From Hyphomicrobium methylovorum (GTDB lineage: Bacteria; Pseudomonadota; Alphaproteobacteria; Rhizobiales; Hyphomicrobiaceae), in assembly GCF_013626205.1 (NCBI RefSeq), contig NZ_QHJE01000001.1:1736001-1800000 (forward strand): DNA of 64,000 bases, written 5' to 3'. Shown here in pieces: positions 18,163 to 27,593 of this stretch. The first letter of the stretch is position 1. Each line of letters begins with the position of its first letter. The translations under genes were made by a program, and so were the position numbers. The notes below the pieces were generated by a model. That model saw only the letters and a program-made list of their open reading frames with translations, was not told the origin of the DNA and searched no databases.

Positions 18163-19242
18163 TTACTTCTTGGATTTCGTCGGCACGTCGCGGTTCGTGA
18201 AGCTGGCGTTGCCGAGGCCGGTGCCGATGGTCAAGACACCCCACTTTTGCCGATCTTTGACGTAGGGCAGTTCGCTCAGCCCTTGGACGATGGCGTCGTT
18301 GTGCATCACGACCATCGTTTCGGCGCCGCCGATTTCCGGGATCATTTCGCGGATGACGCGAGGAAGGTTGAAGCGGGCGCTCTCCCAATTTCCGGGAAGG
18401 TTCTGTCCGCCGCGGTCGATCGAGCCGTCTTCTTTGATGATGCCAGGGCAGCCGATGCCGATGATCGGCGCCAGCTCGATTTTGTTTTTCTTGCTCCAGT
18501 CGATGAGGTCCTGAAGCATTTTAGCCAGCCTTTCGGTTGCGCTATCGCGATCCGTTTCCTCGTCGGCGTGTCGCCAAAGCTCTGATTTCACGACCGCTGC
18601 TTTCGCCAGGTCGCTCGATTTTTTGAGGTTCAACTCGACGACGCCGGCGCGGATGTTTGTGCCGCCGATATCAACGGCGAGGATGCCGTCGTGCCCTTTG
18701 AGCATCCAGGCCGGCAGCAGATGCGCGGCACCGATCAGACCGGCTTCGTCGGGGTCATTATGGATGAGTTCAAGGTCGACATCGATGCCTTCGGCGCGCA
18801 GCAACAGGTGCGCGCGCGCGATTGCGAGTTCGCCGATGCGGCTTCCGCGAAATCCGCCGCCGACGACGAGGCATTCAACGTCGCGCCAATCCTTGAGACG
18901 GAGAAAGCGTCGAATGACGAACGCCAATTGCTGGGCGAAATCTTCGATTGCACCGAGGACGAGACTGGCCGCCGCCGGGTCGCCGGTCGCTAGGATTTCG
19001 GCGAGCTTGCTTTTGCTGAGGTCTTCACTGGCCTTGTCTTCGAACGGGTCTTCGCCGAGATCCTGGAGAGGCTTGCGCCACTTATCGACCAGTTCCCAGA
19101 ATGCCCCTTTGCTCGCCTTGTCGCCGATGAAGCCATCATCGTCTTCGATTTCGACGTTGAAGCTGTCAATCGTTACGCTCGGCAGAACGCTTGCGCCGTG
19201 TCCAGGCAGTTCCGCCTGGATTGTCGTCTCTTGCTTTGCCAT
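18163..19242 (-). CDS. ROK/glucokinase-like protein with permuted motif order
   Basis: The 359-residue protein has sugar-kinase/actin fold motifs in an unusual order. The ROK phosphate-1 motif VDIGGTNIRAGVV lies near residue 200, followed by IGIGCPGII, the catalytic-Asp segment VMHNDAI and the phosphate-2 segment IGTGLGNASF close to the C-terminus. The first 190 residues hold what is normally the end of a ROK protein: VVGGGFRGS and NDPDEAGLIGAAHLLP. The ROK cysteine-rich zinc site is not visible. It is probably an ATP-dependent kinase or a sensor derived from one. The sugar substrate, if any, is unknown. It converges with the second NUDIX gene. Confidence 0.75.
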   Translation of the reverse strand: MAKQETTIQAELPGHGASVLPSVTIDSFNVEIEDDDGFIGDKASKGAFWELVDKWRKPLQDLGEDPFEDKASEDLSKSKLAEILATGDPAAASLVLGAIEDFAQQLAFVIRRFLRLKDWRDVECLVVGGGFRGSRIGELAIARAHLLLRAEGIDVDLELIHNDPDEAGLIGAAHLLPAWMLKGHDGILAVDIGGTNIRAGVVELNLKKSSDLAKAAVVKSELWRHADEETDRDSATERLAKMLQDLIDWSKKNKIELAPIIGIGCPGIIKEDGSIDRGGQNLPGNWESARFNLPRVIREMIPEIGGAETMVVMHNDAIVQGLSELPYVKDRQKWGVLTIGTGLGNASFTNRDVPTKSKK

Positions 19243-19337
19243 GGATTCCTTCCCGGGGGCTTGTCACAAAACCCCTGAAGGCGCCCGTTGTTCCGCTTGG
19301 CGACGGCGCTTCGCCCGCGCGCAAGGTGCGAAGAGAG

Positions 19338-20366
19338 CTACAACGGGAATTGCAAGACGACCCGAGTGCCTTTCGGCGTCTTCGGGCGGCTGATCTCGCC
19401 CTGCAGCCGGGCGGTCATCGAGGCGATCACCTTGGAGCCAAGTCCGGTGCCGCCCGAAGCGGCGTTCGGCTGTAGACCGACGCCGTCGTCATCGACCGTT
19501 AAGACGACGTCTCCGTTCGTCTGTCTGACGCTGACGCGAATGGAGCCCTGGTCGGTTCCGGGATAGGCGTATTTGTGGGCGTTGGTTACGAGTTCGGTTG
19601 CGATGATGCCGACGGATACCGCCTTGTCCGTCGGTAGGGCGACGGGCACGCAATCGATGTTGATCGGATGCGTTCGGCCTTCATCGACCATCGCCGCCTT
19701 CAGGTCATTGACGAGGCTGCCAAGGTATTCCTTGAGATCGACGGTTGAGATGTCGTCCGACGTGTAAAGACGCCGATGCACGCCAGCGATAGCGAGTATC
19801 CGTGCGCGCATCTGTTCGAGCAGGTGATGGGCAGAAGGATCCTGTACGGTCGATTTCTGCAGTCCGACAAGGCCAGCGACGATTGCCAGTGAATTGGCAA
19901 CGCGGTGGTTGACCTCTTTCAAGAGCAGCTCGGCGCGGTCGCGCGCCAGGCGGATTTCGAGGTCCGCGGCTTCCTTCTCGCGCCGCATGCGTTCCTGATG
20001 GAGTGCAGCCTTCACGGCTTTCACCAGAAGGTCGCGGTAATGGCCTTGGACGTCTTTCCAGACGTATTCCAGTGCGCCCAATTTCAACGCGGCAACGGCA
20101 ACGTGGCTGTCGTCCGAGCCCGTCACGTAAACGATGGGCGGCGGCATGGGGAGGGCGCGAATATCCGGTATAAGTTCGAGGCCGGTTTGTCCGGGCATGT
20201 GATGATCAAGCGCCACAACGTCAAAAGGCTCGGCACGAAGGAGCGCGAGACCTTGCGCACCGGATTCTGCCAGCACGACATCGAAGCCCCTCGATTCCAA
20301 TGTTTTTTGAACTAGGCGGCCAATCCCCAAATCGTCTTCGATATAAAGGATTTTCGGTCGAGACAT
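19338..20366 (-). CDS. Receiver domain fused to HisKA_2 histidine kinase
   Basis: The 342-residue cytoplasmic protein has an N-terminal receiver domain (about 4-118, phosphoacceptor Asp54 in VALDHHMPG). A short coiled coil leads to a HisKA_2 domain with His154 in KEVNHRVANSL. The HATPase domain follows, with ELVTNAHKYAYPG as N box and VDDDGVGL as G1 box. There is no membrane segment. It lies directly downstream of a single-domain response regulator and a CHASE3 kinase, so it is probably a later step of the same relay. Confidence 0.92.
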   Translation of the reverse strand: MSRPKILYIEDDLGIGRLVQKTLESRGFDVVLAESGAQGLALLRAEPFDVVALDHHMPGQTGLELIPDIRALPMPPPIVYVTGSDDSHVAVAALKLGALEYVWKDVQGHYRDLLVKAVKAALHQERMRREKEAADLEIRLARDRAELLLKEVNHRVANSLAIVAGLVGLQKSTVQDPSAHHLLEQMRARILAIAGVHRRLYTSDDISTVDLKEYLGSLVNDLKAAMVDEGRTHPINIDCVPVALPTDKAVSVGIIATELVTNAHKYAYPGTDQGSIRVSVRQTNGDVVLTVDDDGVGLQPNAASGGTGLGSKVIASMTARLQGEISRPKTPKGTRVVLQFPL

Positions 20367-20368
20367 GT

Positions 20369-20818
20369 TTACTGCGTTTCCGGAATCTGAATGACCGAGA
20401 AGAATAGACCGAGTTGTCGAATGGCGTTGGAGAAATTGTCGTAGTCGACCGGCTTCGTGATGTACACATTCGCGCCGAGGTCATAGCAGCGCTTGATCTC
20501 GCGCTCATCGTCCGTCGTCGTTAGCACAACAACGGGTGTGCGCTTCGTGTGCGGATTGCTTTTGACTTTTTCGAGAATGCTAACGCCCGTCATATCCGGA
20601 AGATTGAGATCCAGTAGCACGAGGAGATGCCGTTTGGCGCTCACTTCGCCGCTGCCGTCCTGTCCAAATAGATAGTTGAGCGCATCCGTACCGTTGGTGA
20701 AGGGTATAATCTCATTGTTAACGCCCGCCCGACGAATGTTCCTCTCGATGAGGCGAGCATGCCCGGCGTCGTCTTCGATCATCACGATTTTTACGGGTTT
20801 TCCCACACCATCATCCAC
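20369..20818 (-). CDS. Single-domain response regulator, Rcp1-like
   Basis: The 149-residue protein is one CheY-like receiver with IEDD at 15-18, phosphoacceptor Asp70 in LLDLNLPDMTG, TTTDDE and the conserved lysine in ITKPVDYDNF. The extended loop between alpha-2 and beta-3 (FGQDGSGEVSAKRH) is typical of Rcp1-type regulators that pair with phytochrome-like or CHASE3 kinases. There is no output domain. It overlaps the upstream kinase gene by eight bases and ends two bases before the next gene. Confidence 0.92.
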   Translation of the reverse strand: MDDGVGKPVKIVMIEDDAGHARLIERNIRRAGVNNEIIPFTNGTDALNYLFGQDGSGEVSAKRHLLVLLDLNLPDMTGVSILEKVKSNPHTKRTPVVVLTTTDDEREIKRCYDLGANVYITKPVDYDNFSNAIRQLGLFFSVIQIPETQ

Positions 20819-22298
20819 TCTGCTGCTCCGTCAGGTTCGGCAACTTATTTGGTAATGTAACGCTGAACGTCGTGCCATGACCGAGTTGCGATGTCATTGT
20901 AATTTCACCACCCAGACGTCGTATTAAAGCTCGTACGTGCGCGAGGCCGATGCCCTCCCCCGGCTGGTCCTGGGGGCCCGCGCGCCGGAATAGGTCAAAT
21001 ACCCGATCGCTATCGCTTTCGGCTATTCCCCGGCCATTATCCTCAATATCAATAGTTGTCATTCCCCAGCGGGCAGAGGATTGGCGGACGTTAATCACCG
21101 GGGGGCGGTCGGGCACCGAGTATTTCAGGGCGTTGTCGACAAGATTCCCGAATATCTGCTCTAGCGTCAGCCGGTCGCCCTCGATGGAGGGTAACGACTT
21201 CGCGACGTGGAATTCTCCACCCTTCTCGGAAAGCCGATGCTGAACGCCAGCTTCGATCGATTCAAAGAACTCGTTCAGGTCTATTGTCTCAGGGGTGAGG
21301 ACGCGCTGGCCTTCGCGAGAGAGCTTGAGGATGGCCTTGATGAGGCCGTCCATTTTGGTCGTTGATGTTCGGATGAAGCCGATCGATTCCGGCATATCGG
21401 TGACGATTGCCGTCTTCGCGTCCGCGCCGCCGGGAAGGTGATCGATGGCCGGGTCTTCCGCGAACGTCGACAACGTTTCAAGGCTGGTTTGGAGTTCACT
21501 GGTGTAGCCCATGACGTTCACCAGCGGCGCGCGAAGATCGTGGCTTACGATATAGGCGAAACGCTGAATTTCGTCGTTGGCTCGCTTGAGTTCAGACGTG
21601 CGTTCCTGGACGCGTTCCTCAAGCCTAATATTTACAGTTTCCAGTTCGGACCGGGCAAATACCAATTCGCGTGTGTATTTGATGATCGTCGCGATCGCGC
21701 CGAGTGCGGTGAGGATGATCGCGAGGCCAGCAGCCAAAGAAAACCATCGTGCCAGTGAGGCATTCGCGCTTTGAATTACGATGTAGTTGCGGAGCTTTTC
21801 TTCCAGGCGATTTCGGTCGTGCTCGATGGTTTCGCGGATTTTGTCCATGACATCGCGGCCGCGATCGAGCCTGACGATCGACAGCGCCTCCGCAAGCTTG
21901 TCACTCTTTCTAAGCTCGATCGTCTTGGTGAGTTCGGCGAGCTTTTCGTCGAACAGAACGCGGAGATTGTCGGCATTAAATTCGGGGTCGGCCTTTAGTC
22001 TTTCCGATGCGATGGCCAATCGCTCCTTGACTGCGGTAATCGCCGTTTCATATGGCGCGAGATATTCCGGATCGCCTGTCAGCAGATAGCCGCGTTGACC
22101 GGTTTCAGCATCCAAGACCGTCAAAAGCAGACGGTTGAGCGAACTGATCTGTTCGCGAGAGCTTAGAATGCTGTTGTTTGCGCTCTGCGTTCTATTGAGA
22201 AACCAAAATGAGGCTGCGGTTAGAACGATGAGCGTCACTAGGCCAGCGACGCCGAATGCATAGGTGATTTTCAGGAGCCGTCGCGGGTCTTGGGCCAT
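20811..22298 (-). CDS. CHASE3-domain sensor histidine kinase
   Basis: The 495-residue membrane kinase has membrane segments at about 12-34 and 186-207, with a periplasmic CHASE3 sensor between them (ETGQRGYLLTGDPEYLAPY is diagnostic). A coiled coil follows, then HisKA with His253 in YIVSHDLRAPL and a HATPase domain (NLVDNALKYS, DNGRGI, GIGLAHVRALI). The CHASE3 ligand is not known. It heads a three-gene operon with a response regulator and a receiver-kinase protein. Confidence 0.94.
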   Translation of the reverse strand: MAQDPRRLLKITYAFGVAGLVTLIVLTAASFWFLNRTQSANNSILSSREQISSLNRLLLTVLDAETGQRGYLLTGDPEYLAPYETAITAVKERLAIASERLKADPEFNADNLRVLFDEKLAELTKTIELRKSDKLAEALSIVRLDRGRDVMDKIRETIEHDRNRLEEKLRNYIVIQSANASLARWFSLAAGLAIILTALGAIATIIKYTRELVFARSELETVNIRLEERVQERTSELKRANDEIQRFAYIVSHDLRAPLVNVMGYTSELQTSLETLSTFAEDPAIDHLPGGADAKTAIVTDMPESIGFIRTSTTKMDGLIKAILKLSREGQRVLTPETIDLNEFFESIEAGVQHRLSEKGGEFHVAKSLPSIEGDRLTLEQIFGNLVDNALKYSVPDRPPVINVRQSSARWGMTTIDIEDNGRGIAESDSDRVFDLFRRAGPQDQPGEGIGLAHVRALIRRLGGEITMTSQLGHGTTFSVTLPNKLPNLTEQQSG

Positions 22299-22531
22299 GC
22301 CATCCTTTTTGTCTTCAAGGCGATTGCGGGGCTTCTTAGCAAGTCTATTAAAAGTTCACCAGTGTGAAGCGCGAAAGCATTTGCAGTTGGCGCGACGCAT
22401 GACGGCGGGAACTTTTCGGGGGGCAGAATGTTGTGCCCAAATTGCGGGCAAATTTATCCGATGTTGTTCGCGCCGTTGAAGTCCCCGCATTAAGCGGGGT
22501 CAATTTTGTAAATGAGGCGGGACCCCCAAAG

Positions 22532-23119
22532 ATGATCCTCTATTATTCCCCCGGAGCCTGCAGCCTTGCGGACCACATCGCGCTCAGTGAAGCCGGTTTG
22601 AAGTTTGAACTGGAGAAGGTCGATCTCAAAACTCACACGACGAAGGATGGCCGCGATTTTCGCAACGTCAATCCGAAGGGTTATGTTCCCGCGCTGCAGT
22701 TCGACGACGGTTCTATTCTGACTGAGAATGTTGCGATCTTGACAATGATCGCTGACAATTATTCGCCGTTGGCGGTTCCTGGAAATCTCGGCCGATATCG
22801 GCTCATCGAAATGTTGTCGTACATTTCGAGCGAGCTTCACGGTGGCTTCAAGCCACTATTCGGCTCGAACACATCGAGCGAGGACAAAGCGCAAGCTATC
22901 AAGGCGCTTGAAAAGAAATTCGAGTACGTCGCGTCGCAATTCAAAGGCGATTATCTCTTCGGTGAAAATGCGAGCGCCGCCGACGCCTATCTCTTCGTAA
23001 TGTTGTTGTGGGCTGGTAAATTCGGGATCAAGGTGCCGGATGTCCTCAATGCCTTCCGGGACAAGATGCGAAGCCGGCCAACCGTTAGTGCGGTTTTGAA
23101 AGCCGAAGGTCTCGGCTAA
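22532..23119 (+). CDS. Beta-class glutathione S-transferase
   Basis: The 195-residue protein opens MILYYSPGACSLADHIAL, the signature of bacterial beta-class GSTs, with the glutathione-contacting Cys10. The thioredoxin-like half ends with VPALQFDDGSILTENVAI, and the helical half contains NASAADAYLFVMLLW. It conjugates glutathione to electrophiles or reduces mixed disulfides in the cytoplasm. I start at ATG 22532 because the family begins there. The frame is open further upstream without similarity. Confidence 0.93.
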   Translation: MILYYSPGACSLADHIALSEAGLKFELEKVDLKTHTTKDGRDFRNVNPKGYVPALQFDDGSILTENVAILTMIADNYSPLAVPGNLGRYRLIEMLSYISSELHGGFKPLFGSNTSSEDKAQAIKALEKKFEYVASQFKGDYLFGENASAADAYLFVMLLWAGKFGIKVPDVLNAFRDKMRSRPTVSAVLKAEGLG

Positions 23120-23140
23120 TCCGCAGTCCGTGCCCCGAAA

Positions 23141-23172
23141 AAGGGGCCCGCATGGGGGGATACGGGCCCCTT
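23141..23172. terminator. GC-rich hairpin after the GST gene
   Basis: A perfect ten-base stem, aaggggcccg pairing with cgggcccctt, has a twelve-base loop and lies 22 bases after the GST stop. No T-run follows, so it may terminate weakly or act as a transcript-end hairpin for one or both converging genes. Confidence 0.6.
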
Positions 23173-23219
23173 GGTGCGCGCTCGACCGGACGTGCCGCGG
23201 AGCGCATGTTTAAGCCGGA

Positions 23220-23549
23220 TTACGCCTTATTGCGTGCGAGCGCGTAAAGGCGTCCGCTGTCCAATATTTCGATTTTGTAAGCATCGCGAAGCTTGATGAC
23301 GCCTTGGCTTACGAGGTCGGCGAAGGCATGTTCAAGCGCGACCAGTGAGACGTCGAGGTGCTGGGCGATTTCCGCGTCAGATCGCCGGATCTCTGCCACA
23401 TCGTTTGCTCCAGGTACGTTGCGCTGGCCGCTTTGGTGAGAATGATATTCGATGTAGGTGGCAAGCTTGGCGATTGCCGTGGCGAATTTGGAATGGATCG
23501 TAGCGGTGTCGCTCGTTGGCGTGCTGGCTAGGTTTTCCGTACTCAACAT
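23220..23549 (-). CDS. Free-standing Crp-type helix-turn-helix protein
   Basis: The 109-residue protein has a C-terminal winged-helix region of the Crp/Fnr type: RSDAEIAQHLDVSLVALEHAFADL followed by QGVIKLRDAYKIEILD and a final RL. The cyclic-nucleotide-binding sensor domain of normal Crp/Fnr proteins is absent. The N-terminal 60 residues look helical. Start ATG at 23549 is supported by GGGAG seven bases upstream. An upstream ATG at 23612 is less likely. It diverges from the hybrid kinase gene, so it may regulate that operon. Function is inferred. Confidence 0.72.
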   Translation of the reverse strand: MLSTENLASTPTSDTATIHSKFATAIAKLATYIEYHSHQSGQRNVPGANDVAEIRRSDAEIAQHLDVSLVALEHAFADLVSQGVIKLRDAYKIEILDSGRLYALARNKA

Positions 23550-23702
23550 CGGCAATCTCCCGAATCTGAGTTTTGCATGACTAGTAACGATGTCGAAGTC
23601 ATGCGCTGACACGGAGCTTCAGGCCATTCGGACCGGCGGCCTAATGCGATCGCCGTTCGTTAGACCAGATGGCCTATTGCAGTTCAGTGCGTAGCGGGCC
23701 CC

Positions 23703-26165
23703 ATGCTTTGGCCGCGGGCGCGAGGGTTTAGATTGTTCAAGCCTGCTTCACGGTTGCCGTTTTTGGACTACAGGTTCCGACTCGTCAGAGTTATGCGGGC
23801 AGGCGCAATGCGACGCGTATCGTTGAGAGTTCTGATTGCAGCGGCCATTTCGATGGTCTCGCTGCTGCTTACGATCGCGGTCTCTTATGTGATCGGGCGC
23901 GATGCTGTTCGCAGTCTGGAACAGCAGATCGGGCAATCGCTCGCGCTGCTTGCTGATGAAATGCAGGACAAGCTCGACCGTGCGATGTTCGAACGGCTTC
24001 AGTCTCTCGATGACATGACTGAGTTGGCGAAGATTCCGTCGAAGATCGAAGCGCCAGCGTCGCTTCGCTTGTCACTTGAACGTTTTCAAGCTGCGTACAG
24101 TGATTATTCATGGGTGGGATTTGCCGATCCGTCCGGAAAGATCGTGAGTGCAACAGGCGGTCTGCTCGAAGGGCAAAGTGCGAAGGATCAGCCTTGGTTC
24201 AAGGAGGGCGCGGCGGGTCCATTCGTCGGCGAAGTCAAGGTTTACGATCCTCATTCTCCTCAAGCGCCGGGTAAAGGCCACGAAGCCACGAACTTCATCG
24301 ATCTGGCCGTGCCGGTGGTGGACGACGAAAAGACGATTGGCGTTCTTGGCGCAACGCTCAGCGCGGACTGGGCGGAAGAAGTGAAGGACACGCTGCTTGG
24401 CAGCATGAAGGATATGATTCCAGCGGATGTGATCGTGCTCACGTCCGCGCGGCAAGTTCTGTTTGGTCCCGATGAACTGACTGGCAAGACACTCGATCTG
24501 CCGAGCATCCGCTCGGCGCGTGCAGGCAGCGCGGATTTTGGCGTTGAAACGTGGCCAGACGGGCGTCCTTACGTTACCGGATTTTCAAAGAGCGATGGGT
24601 ATCGCTCGTATCCCGGTCTGCATTGGATCATGCTGGTGCGAGAAGATCGCGATCTTGCGTATGCGCCGGTCCGAAGCCTGCAAACGAACATTCTGATCTC
24701 GGGTGCCGTGTTTGCCATCATCGCGGCAATCCTCGCGTGGGAACTTGCGAACCGCTTAGCGCTTCCTCTGCTGCAACTTGCCGAGGCTGCCGAGGGACTG
24801 CGACGCGGCAAAAGAAGCGATTTTCCGCAGGTCGACGGTTACGACGAAGCACGAATTCTATCTCAGTCTCTCAGGTCGATGGTGAAGGAGCTGGATGCGC
24901 AACGTGCGTCGCTTGCGGCTGCGAACCAGTCACTTGAAAGTCAGGTGCGGGAACGTACGCAGCGACTCGCGGAGCAGAATATCGGCCTCGAGCGTGCCAA
25001 GGCCGATGCAGAACGCGCGACGGAAGCCAAGTCGCGGTTTCTCGCTGCTGCAAGTCATGATCTGCGTCAGCCGCTGCATGCGCTCACGTTGTTTGCGCGC
25101 GCACTTTCGCGACGCGTAAGCGGGGAGGAAGCAACAACGCTGGTGGCGCAGATGGAAGAAGGATTGCGGGGGCTGAAGGGAATGTTTGACGCGCTCCTCA
25201 ACGTGTCGCGTCTCGATGCGCGTTTGATTGAGCCGACACTTGTGCCGGTATCGATAGGGCAGATCATCGAACGTATCTCAGCCGGATCGCGCGTTGAAGC
25301 CGAGCAGAATGGCTTGCGGTTCTTGAGTGTCGGAAAAGATTGGGTGATCGAGACCGATCCGGCGCTGCTCGAGACGATTATCCGCAACCTGGTGTCCAAC
25401 GCTTTGAAGTTCACGAAGCAAGGCGGGGTCATTCTGGCGGCCCGGTGGCGCGGCGGGCAACGGATGGTCGACGTGTATGACACGGGGCCGGGACTTTCGC
25501 CGGAGCGCTACGACAAGATCTTCGAAGAGTTCGCGCGGACGGATCAGCGGGCTCATGGCGCAAACGATGGTCTTGGTCTCGGGTTATCGATCGCGCGGCG
25601 TTACGCAGATCTTCTGGGCATGCGGATTGTCGTCAACTCGCGCCAGCATCGCGGCTCTCGCTTTTCCATCGTGCTGCCGTCGGCGGGCGTTGTTGAACAC
25701 TTGCCGACGGGGCCGGTGCGCGCGACCAATGGAGCCGACGTGCAGGATCTTTCGATCATGGTTCTCGATGATGATCCATTGATCGTTTCCGCGCTATGCC
25801 GCGATTTGCGGGACCGGGGAAATGTGGCGCACGGCTTTGAGCGGGCGGCGGACGCCGAATTGGCCTTGAACGACGGCCTGAAGGTCGACGCCGCCATTCT
25901 TGATTTCGATCTCAGGGATCGCGAAACCGGGCTTGAGTTCATTCATCGGATGTCAGAAAAACAGGGTGGGCCGATCCCTGCCGTTATCCTCTCGGGAGGG
26001 ACGGATTTTGGCACGTTGGCGGCTCTCGCGAAATCGGGGACGGCGTGGCTTACCAAGCCAGCCGACCCGGAACTCATAGTTGCAACGCTCACCTCGGCCA
26101 TGCGTGGCGGGCATCTACCTCCACGGCCTAGCATCGCGGACAAGCACGCGGAGATCCGCACATGA
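23703..26165 (+). CDS. Hybrid sensor histidine kinase with periplasmic Cache-like sensor
   Basis: The protein has up to 820 residues. The first membrane segment is at about 41-63, a periplasmic Cache-like region runs to about 328, and the second membrane segment is at about 329-350. A HAMP-like linker and coiled coil follow, then HisKA with His452 in AAASHDLRQPLHAL. The HATPase domain has NLVSNALKF and GLGLGLSIARRYADLL. The C-terminal receiver starts near 682 with a phosphoacceptor Asp in AILDFDLRD. The ASHDLRQPLHAL box is typical of hybrids paired with NarL-type regulators, and such a gene overlaps its stop by four bases. ATG codons at 23793 and 23808 are alternative starts. Confidence 0.93.
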   Translation: MLWPRARGFRLFKPASRLPFLDYRFRLVRVMRAGAMRRVSLRVLIAAAISMVSLLLTIAVSYVIGRDAVRSLEQQIGQSLALLADEMQDKLDRAMFERLQSLDDMTELAKIPSKIEAPASLRLSLERFQAAYSDYSWVGFADPSGKIVSATGGLLEGQSAKDQPWFKEGAAGPFVGEVKVYDPHSPQAPGKGHEATNFIDLAVPVVDDEKTIGVLGATLSADWAEEVKDTLLGSMKDMIPADVIVLTSARQVLFGPDELTGKTLDLPSIRSARAGSADFGVETWPDGRPYVTGFSKSDGYRSYPGLHWIMLVREDRDLAYAPVRSLQTNILISGAVFAIIAAILAWELANRLALPLLQLAEAAEGLRRGKRSDFPQVDGYDEARILSQSLRSMVKELDAQRASLAAANQSLESQVRERTQRLAEQNIGLERAKADAERATEAKSRFLAAASHDLRQPLHALTLFARALSRRVSGEEATTLVAQMEEGLRGLKGMFDALLNVSRLDARLIEPTLVPVSIGQIIERISAGSRVEAEQNGLRFLSVGKDWVIETDPALLETIIRNLVSNALKFTKQGGVILAARWRGGQRMVDVYDTGPGLSPERYDKIFEEFARTDQRAHGANDGLGLGLSIARRYADLLGMRIVVNSRQHRGSRFSIVLPSAGVVEHLPTGPVRATNGADVQDLSIMVLDDDPLIVSALCRDLRDRGNVAHGFERAADAELALNDGLKVDAAILDFDLRDRETGLEFIHRMSEKQGGPIPAVILSGGTDFGTLAALAKSGTAWLTKPADPELIVATLTSAMRGGHLPPRPSIADKHAEIRT

Positions 26166-26839
26166 TGAAAGCCCAACCCATTGCAGACGTTCGTCGCGCA
26201 ACCGTTCTTGTCGCCGATGATCACAGCCTCTACCGGACTGGCCTTGGCTTTCTGCTGAAGGATCGGCTGGGCTTCAGCACGGTTATCGAGGCGGCAACGT
26301 TCGATGCTGCTCTCGACCGGCTGTCGGATACGAGTGGTATCGAGCTGGCGTTGTTCGACCTTTCGATGCCAGGCGTCTCTGGGCCGGAAAGTCTCAACGT
26401 CGTGAGAGAGACCTATGCGGGATTGCGTGTTGCGATTGTTTCCGGATCGGAGGAACGCAACGACGTGCTGAGGACCGTTGCGACTGGTCTTAGCGGATAC
26501 ATCCCAAAGTCGTTGCCGGACGAGGAGATCGTCGGCGCGCTTGAAGACATTATGGACGGGCGGATCTATGTGCCGCGCTTCATGACCGTTTCTGCAGGGC
26601 CGCTCGGCGGACCGTCAGCTCCTAATCTCGATCGCCCCGAGGCGAAAGGGTTGAACGGAAACGTCAAACCAATCTCGCCAAGGCAGCGTGATGTACTGGA
26701 GTGTGTGCGACGCGGGCTCTCAAACAAGGAGATCGCGCGCGAACTCGATATCGCGGAAGGAACCGTCAAGATTCACTTGGCGGCGCTCTTTTCCTACTTC
26801 GGTGCGCGAAATCGCACCGAGCTTGCGACGAAGTGCTGA
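26162..26839 (+). CDS. NarL/FixJ-type response regulator
   Basis: The 225-residue transcription factor has a receiver (VADDHSLYRTGL, Asp66 in LFDLSMPG) and a C-terminal LuxR helix-turn-helix with ISPRQRDVLECVRRG and SNKEIARELDIAEGTVKIH. The start overlaps the stop of the hybrid kinase (ATGATGA), so the two form a coupled kinase-regulator pair. Its DNA targets are unknown. Confidence 0.95.
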   Translation: MMKAQPIADVRRATVLVADDHSLYRTGLGFLLKDRLGFSTVIEAATFDAALDRLSDTSGIELALFDLSMPGVSGPESLNVVRETYAGLRVAIVSGSEERNDVLRTVATGLSGYIPKSLPDEEIVGALEDIMDGRIYVPRFMTVSAGPLGGPSAPNLDRPEAKGLNGNVKPISPRQRDVLECVRRGLSNKEIARELDIAEGTVKIHLAALFSYFGARNRTELATKC

Positions 26840-26874
26840 ACGCGGTTTTCTTTTGGCTTGAACGTCGGGGCCGA

Positions 26875-27315
26875 TCAGACGCTCGACGAGCCGAGCTTGT
26901 AGACAAGCCAATCGTGCAAAATGTCTGGATCGAATGGTTTGCGGATCACGGGAAAGGGCCCCGCGACAGACGCGAAATCTCCATGTCCGGTGGTAACGAT
27001 CGTCGGCACGGGGCGGCCGACCGCGGCGGCAATCGCCAGCGCATCCTTGATGCCACGCATCTCGCCTTCGATCTCAACGTCGGTGACGATGGCCGCGATG
27101 TGTTCCAGGCGCTGACCGAGCGTTTGCACGGCCTCCCGGGACGTGCGGGCCGAAATACAGGCGTATCCCCAATCGTCTATGAGCATCGTGAGCGCGAGTG
27201 ACGAACGGTAATCATCCTCGATTACAACAACCAAGGGCTTCACGGCAGTTGCCTCCATGCTTGGCAATGGCCGCTCCGGCTCCTTGAGGGTCGCGAGCGT
27301 GACGGCTGTCATCAT
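26875..27315 (-). CDS. Single-domain response regulator
   Basis: The 146-residue protein is a receiver domain with VIEDDYRSS at about 31-39, phosphoacceptor Asp79 in IVTDVEIEGEMRG and a conserved lysine in VIRKPFDPD. No output domain is present. The same three features are also found in the receivers of HWE kinase pathways, and it diverges from an HWE hybrid kinase gene, so the two may work together. ATG at 27258 is an alternative start that keeps the whole domain. Confidence 0.88.
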   Translation of the reverse strand: MMTAVTLATLKEPERPLPSMEATAVKPLVVVIEDDYRSSLALTMLIDDWGYACISARTSREAVQTLGQRLEHIAAIVTDVEIEGEMRGIKDALAIAAAVGRPVPTIVTTGHGDFASVAGPFPVIRKPFDPDILHDWLVYKLGSSSV

Positions 27316-27593
27316 CGGGCCTCCGAATCTTCACCTCGTTCTTGAGCCAAGGGTGCCCCGGTTGTGCGGGCCATATCCACTCAGCGGGAGGGTCTAGGCC
27401 TTTCGGTATAAAGCCGGGCCGGACCGTGGATCTGGTGCGCTGCACCAGTTGGAAAATTGTGGGATCAGGCTGATATAGGGCTTGGACGCAACGCGAAGGG
27501 CGAGCATCTGGAGTGCCAGGGAACTTACGGCCGATGCCGGCGTTCCTCACGGTCAAGTTAGGGGATCTCTGTTGCGCAGAGCGAAAGGTAGAC

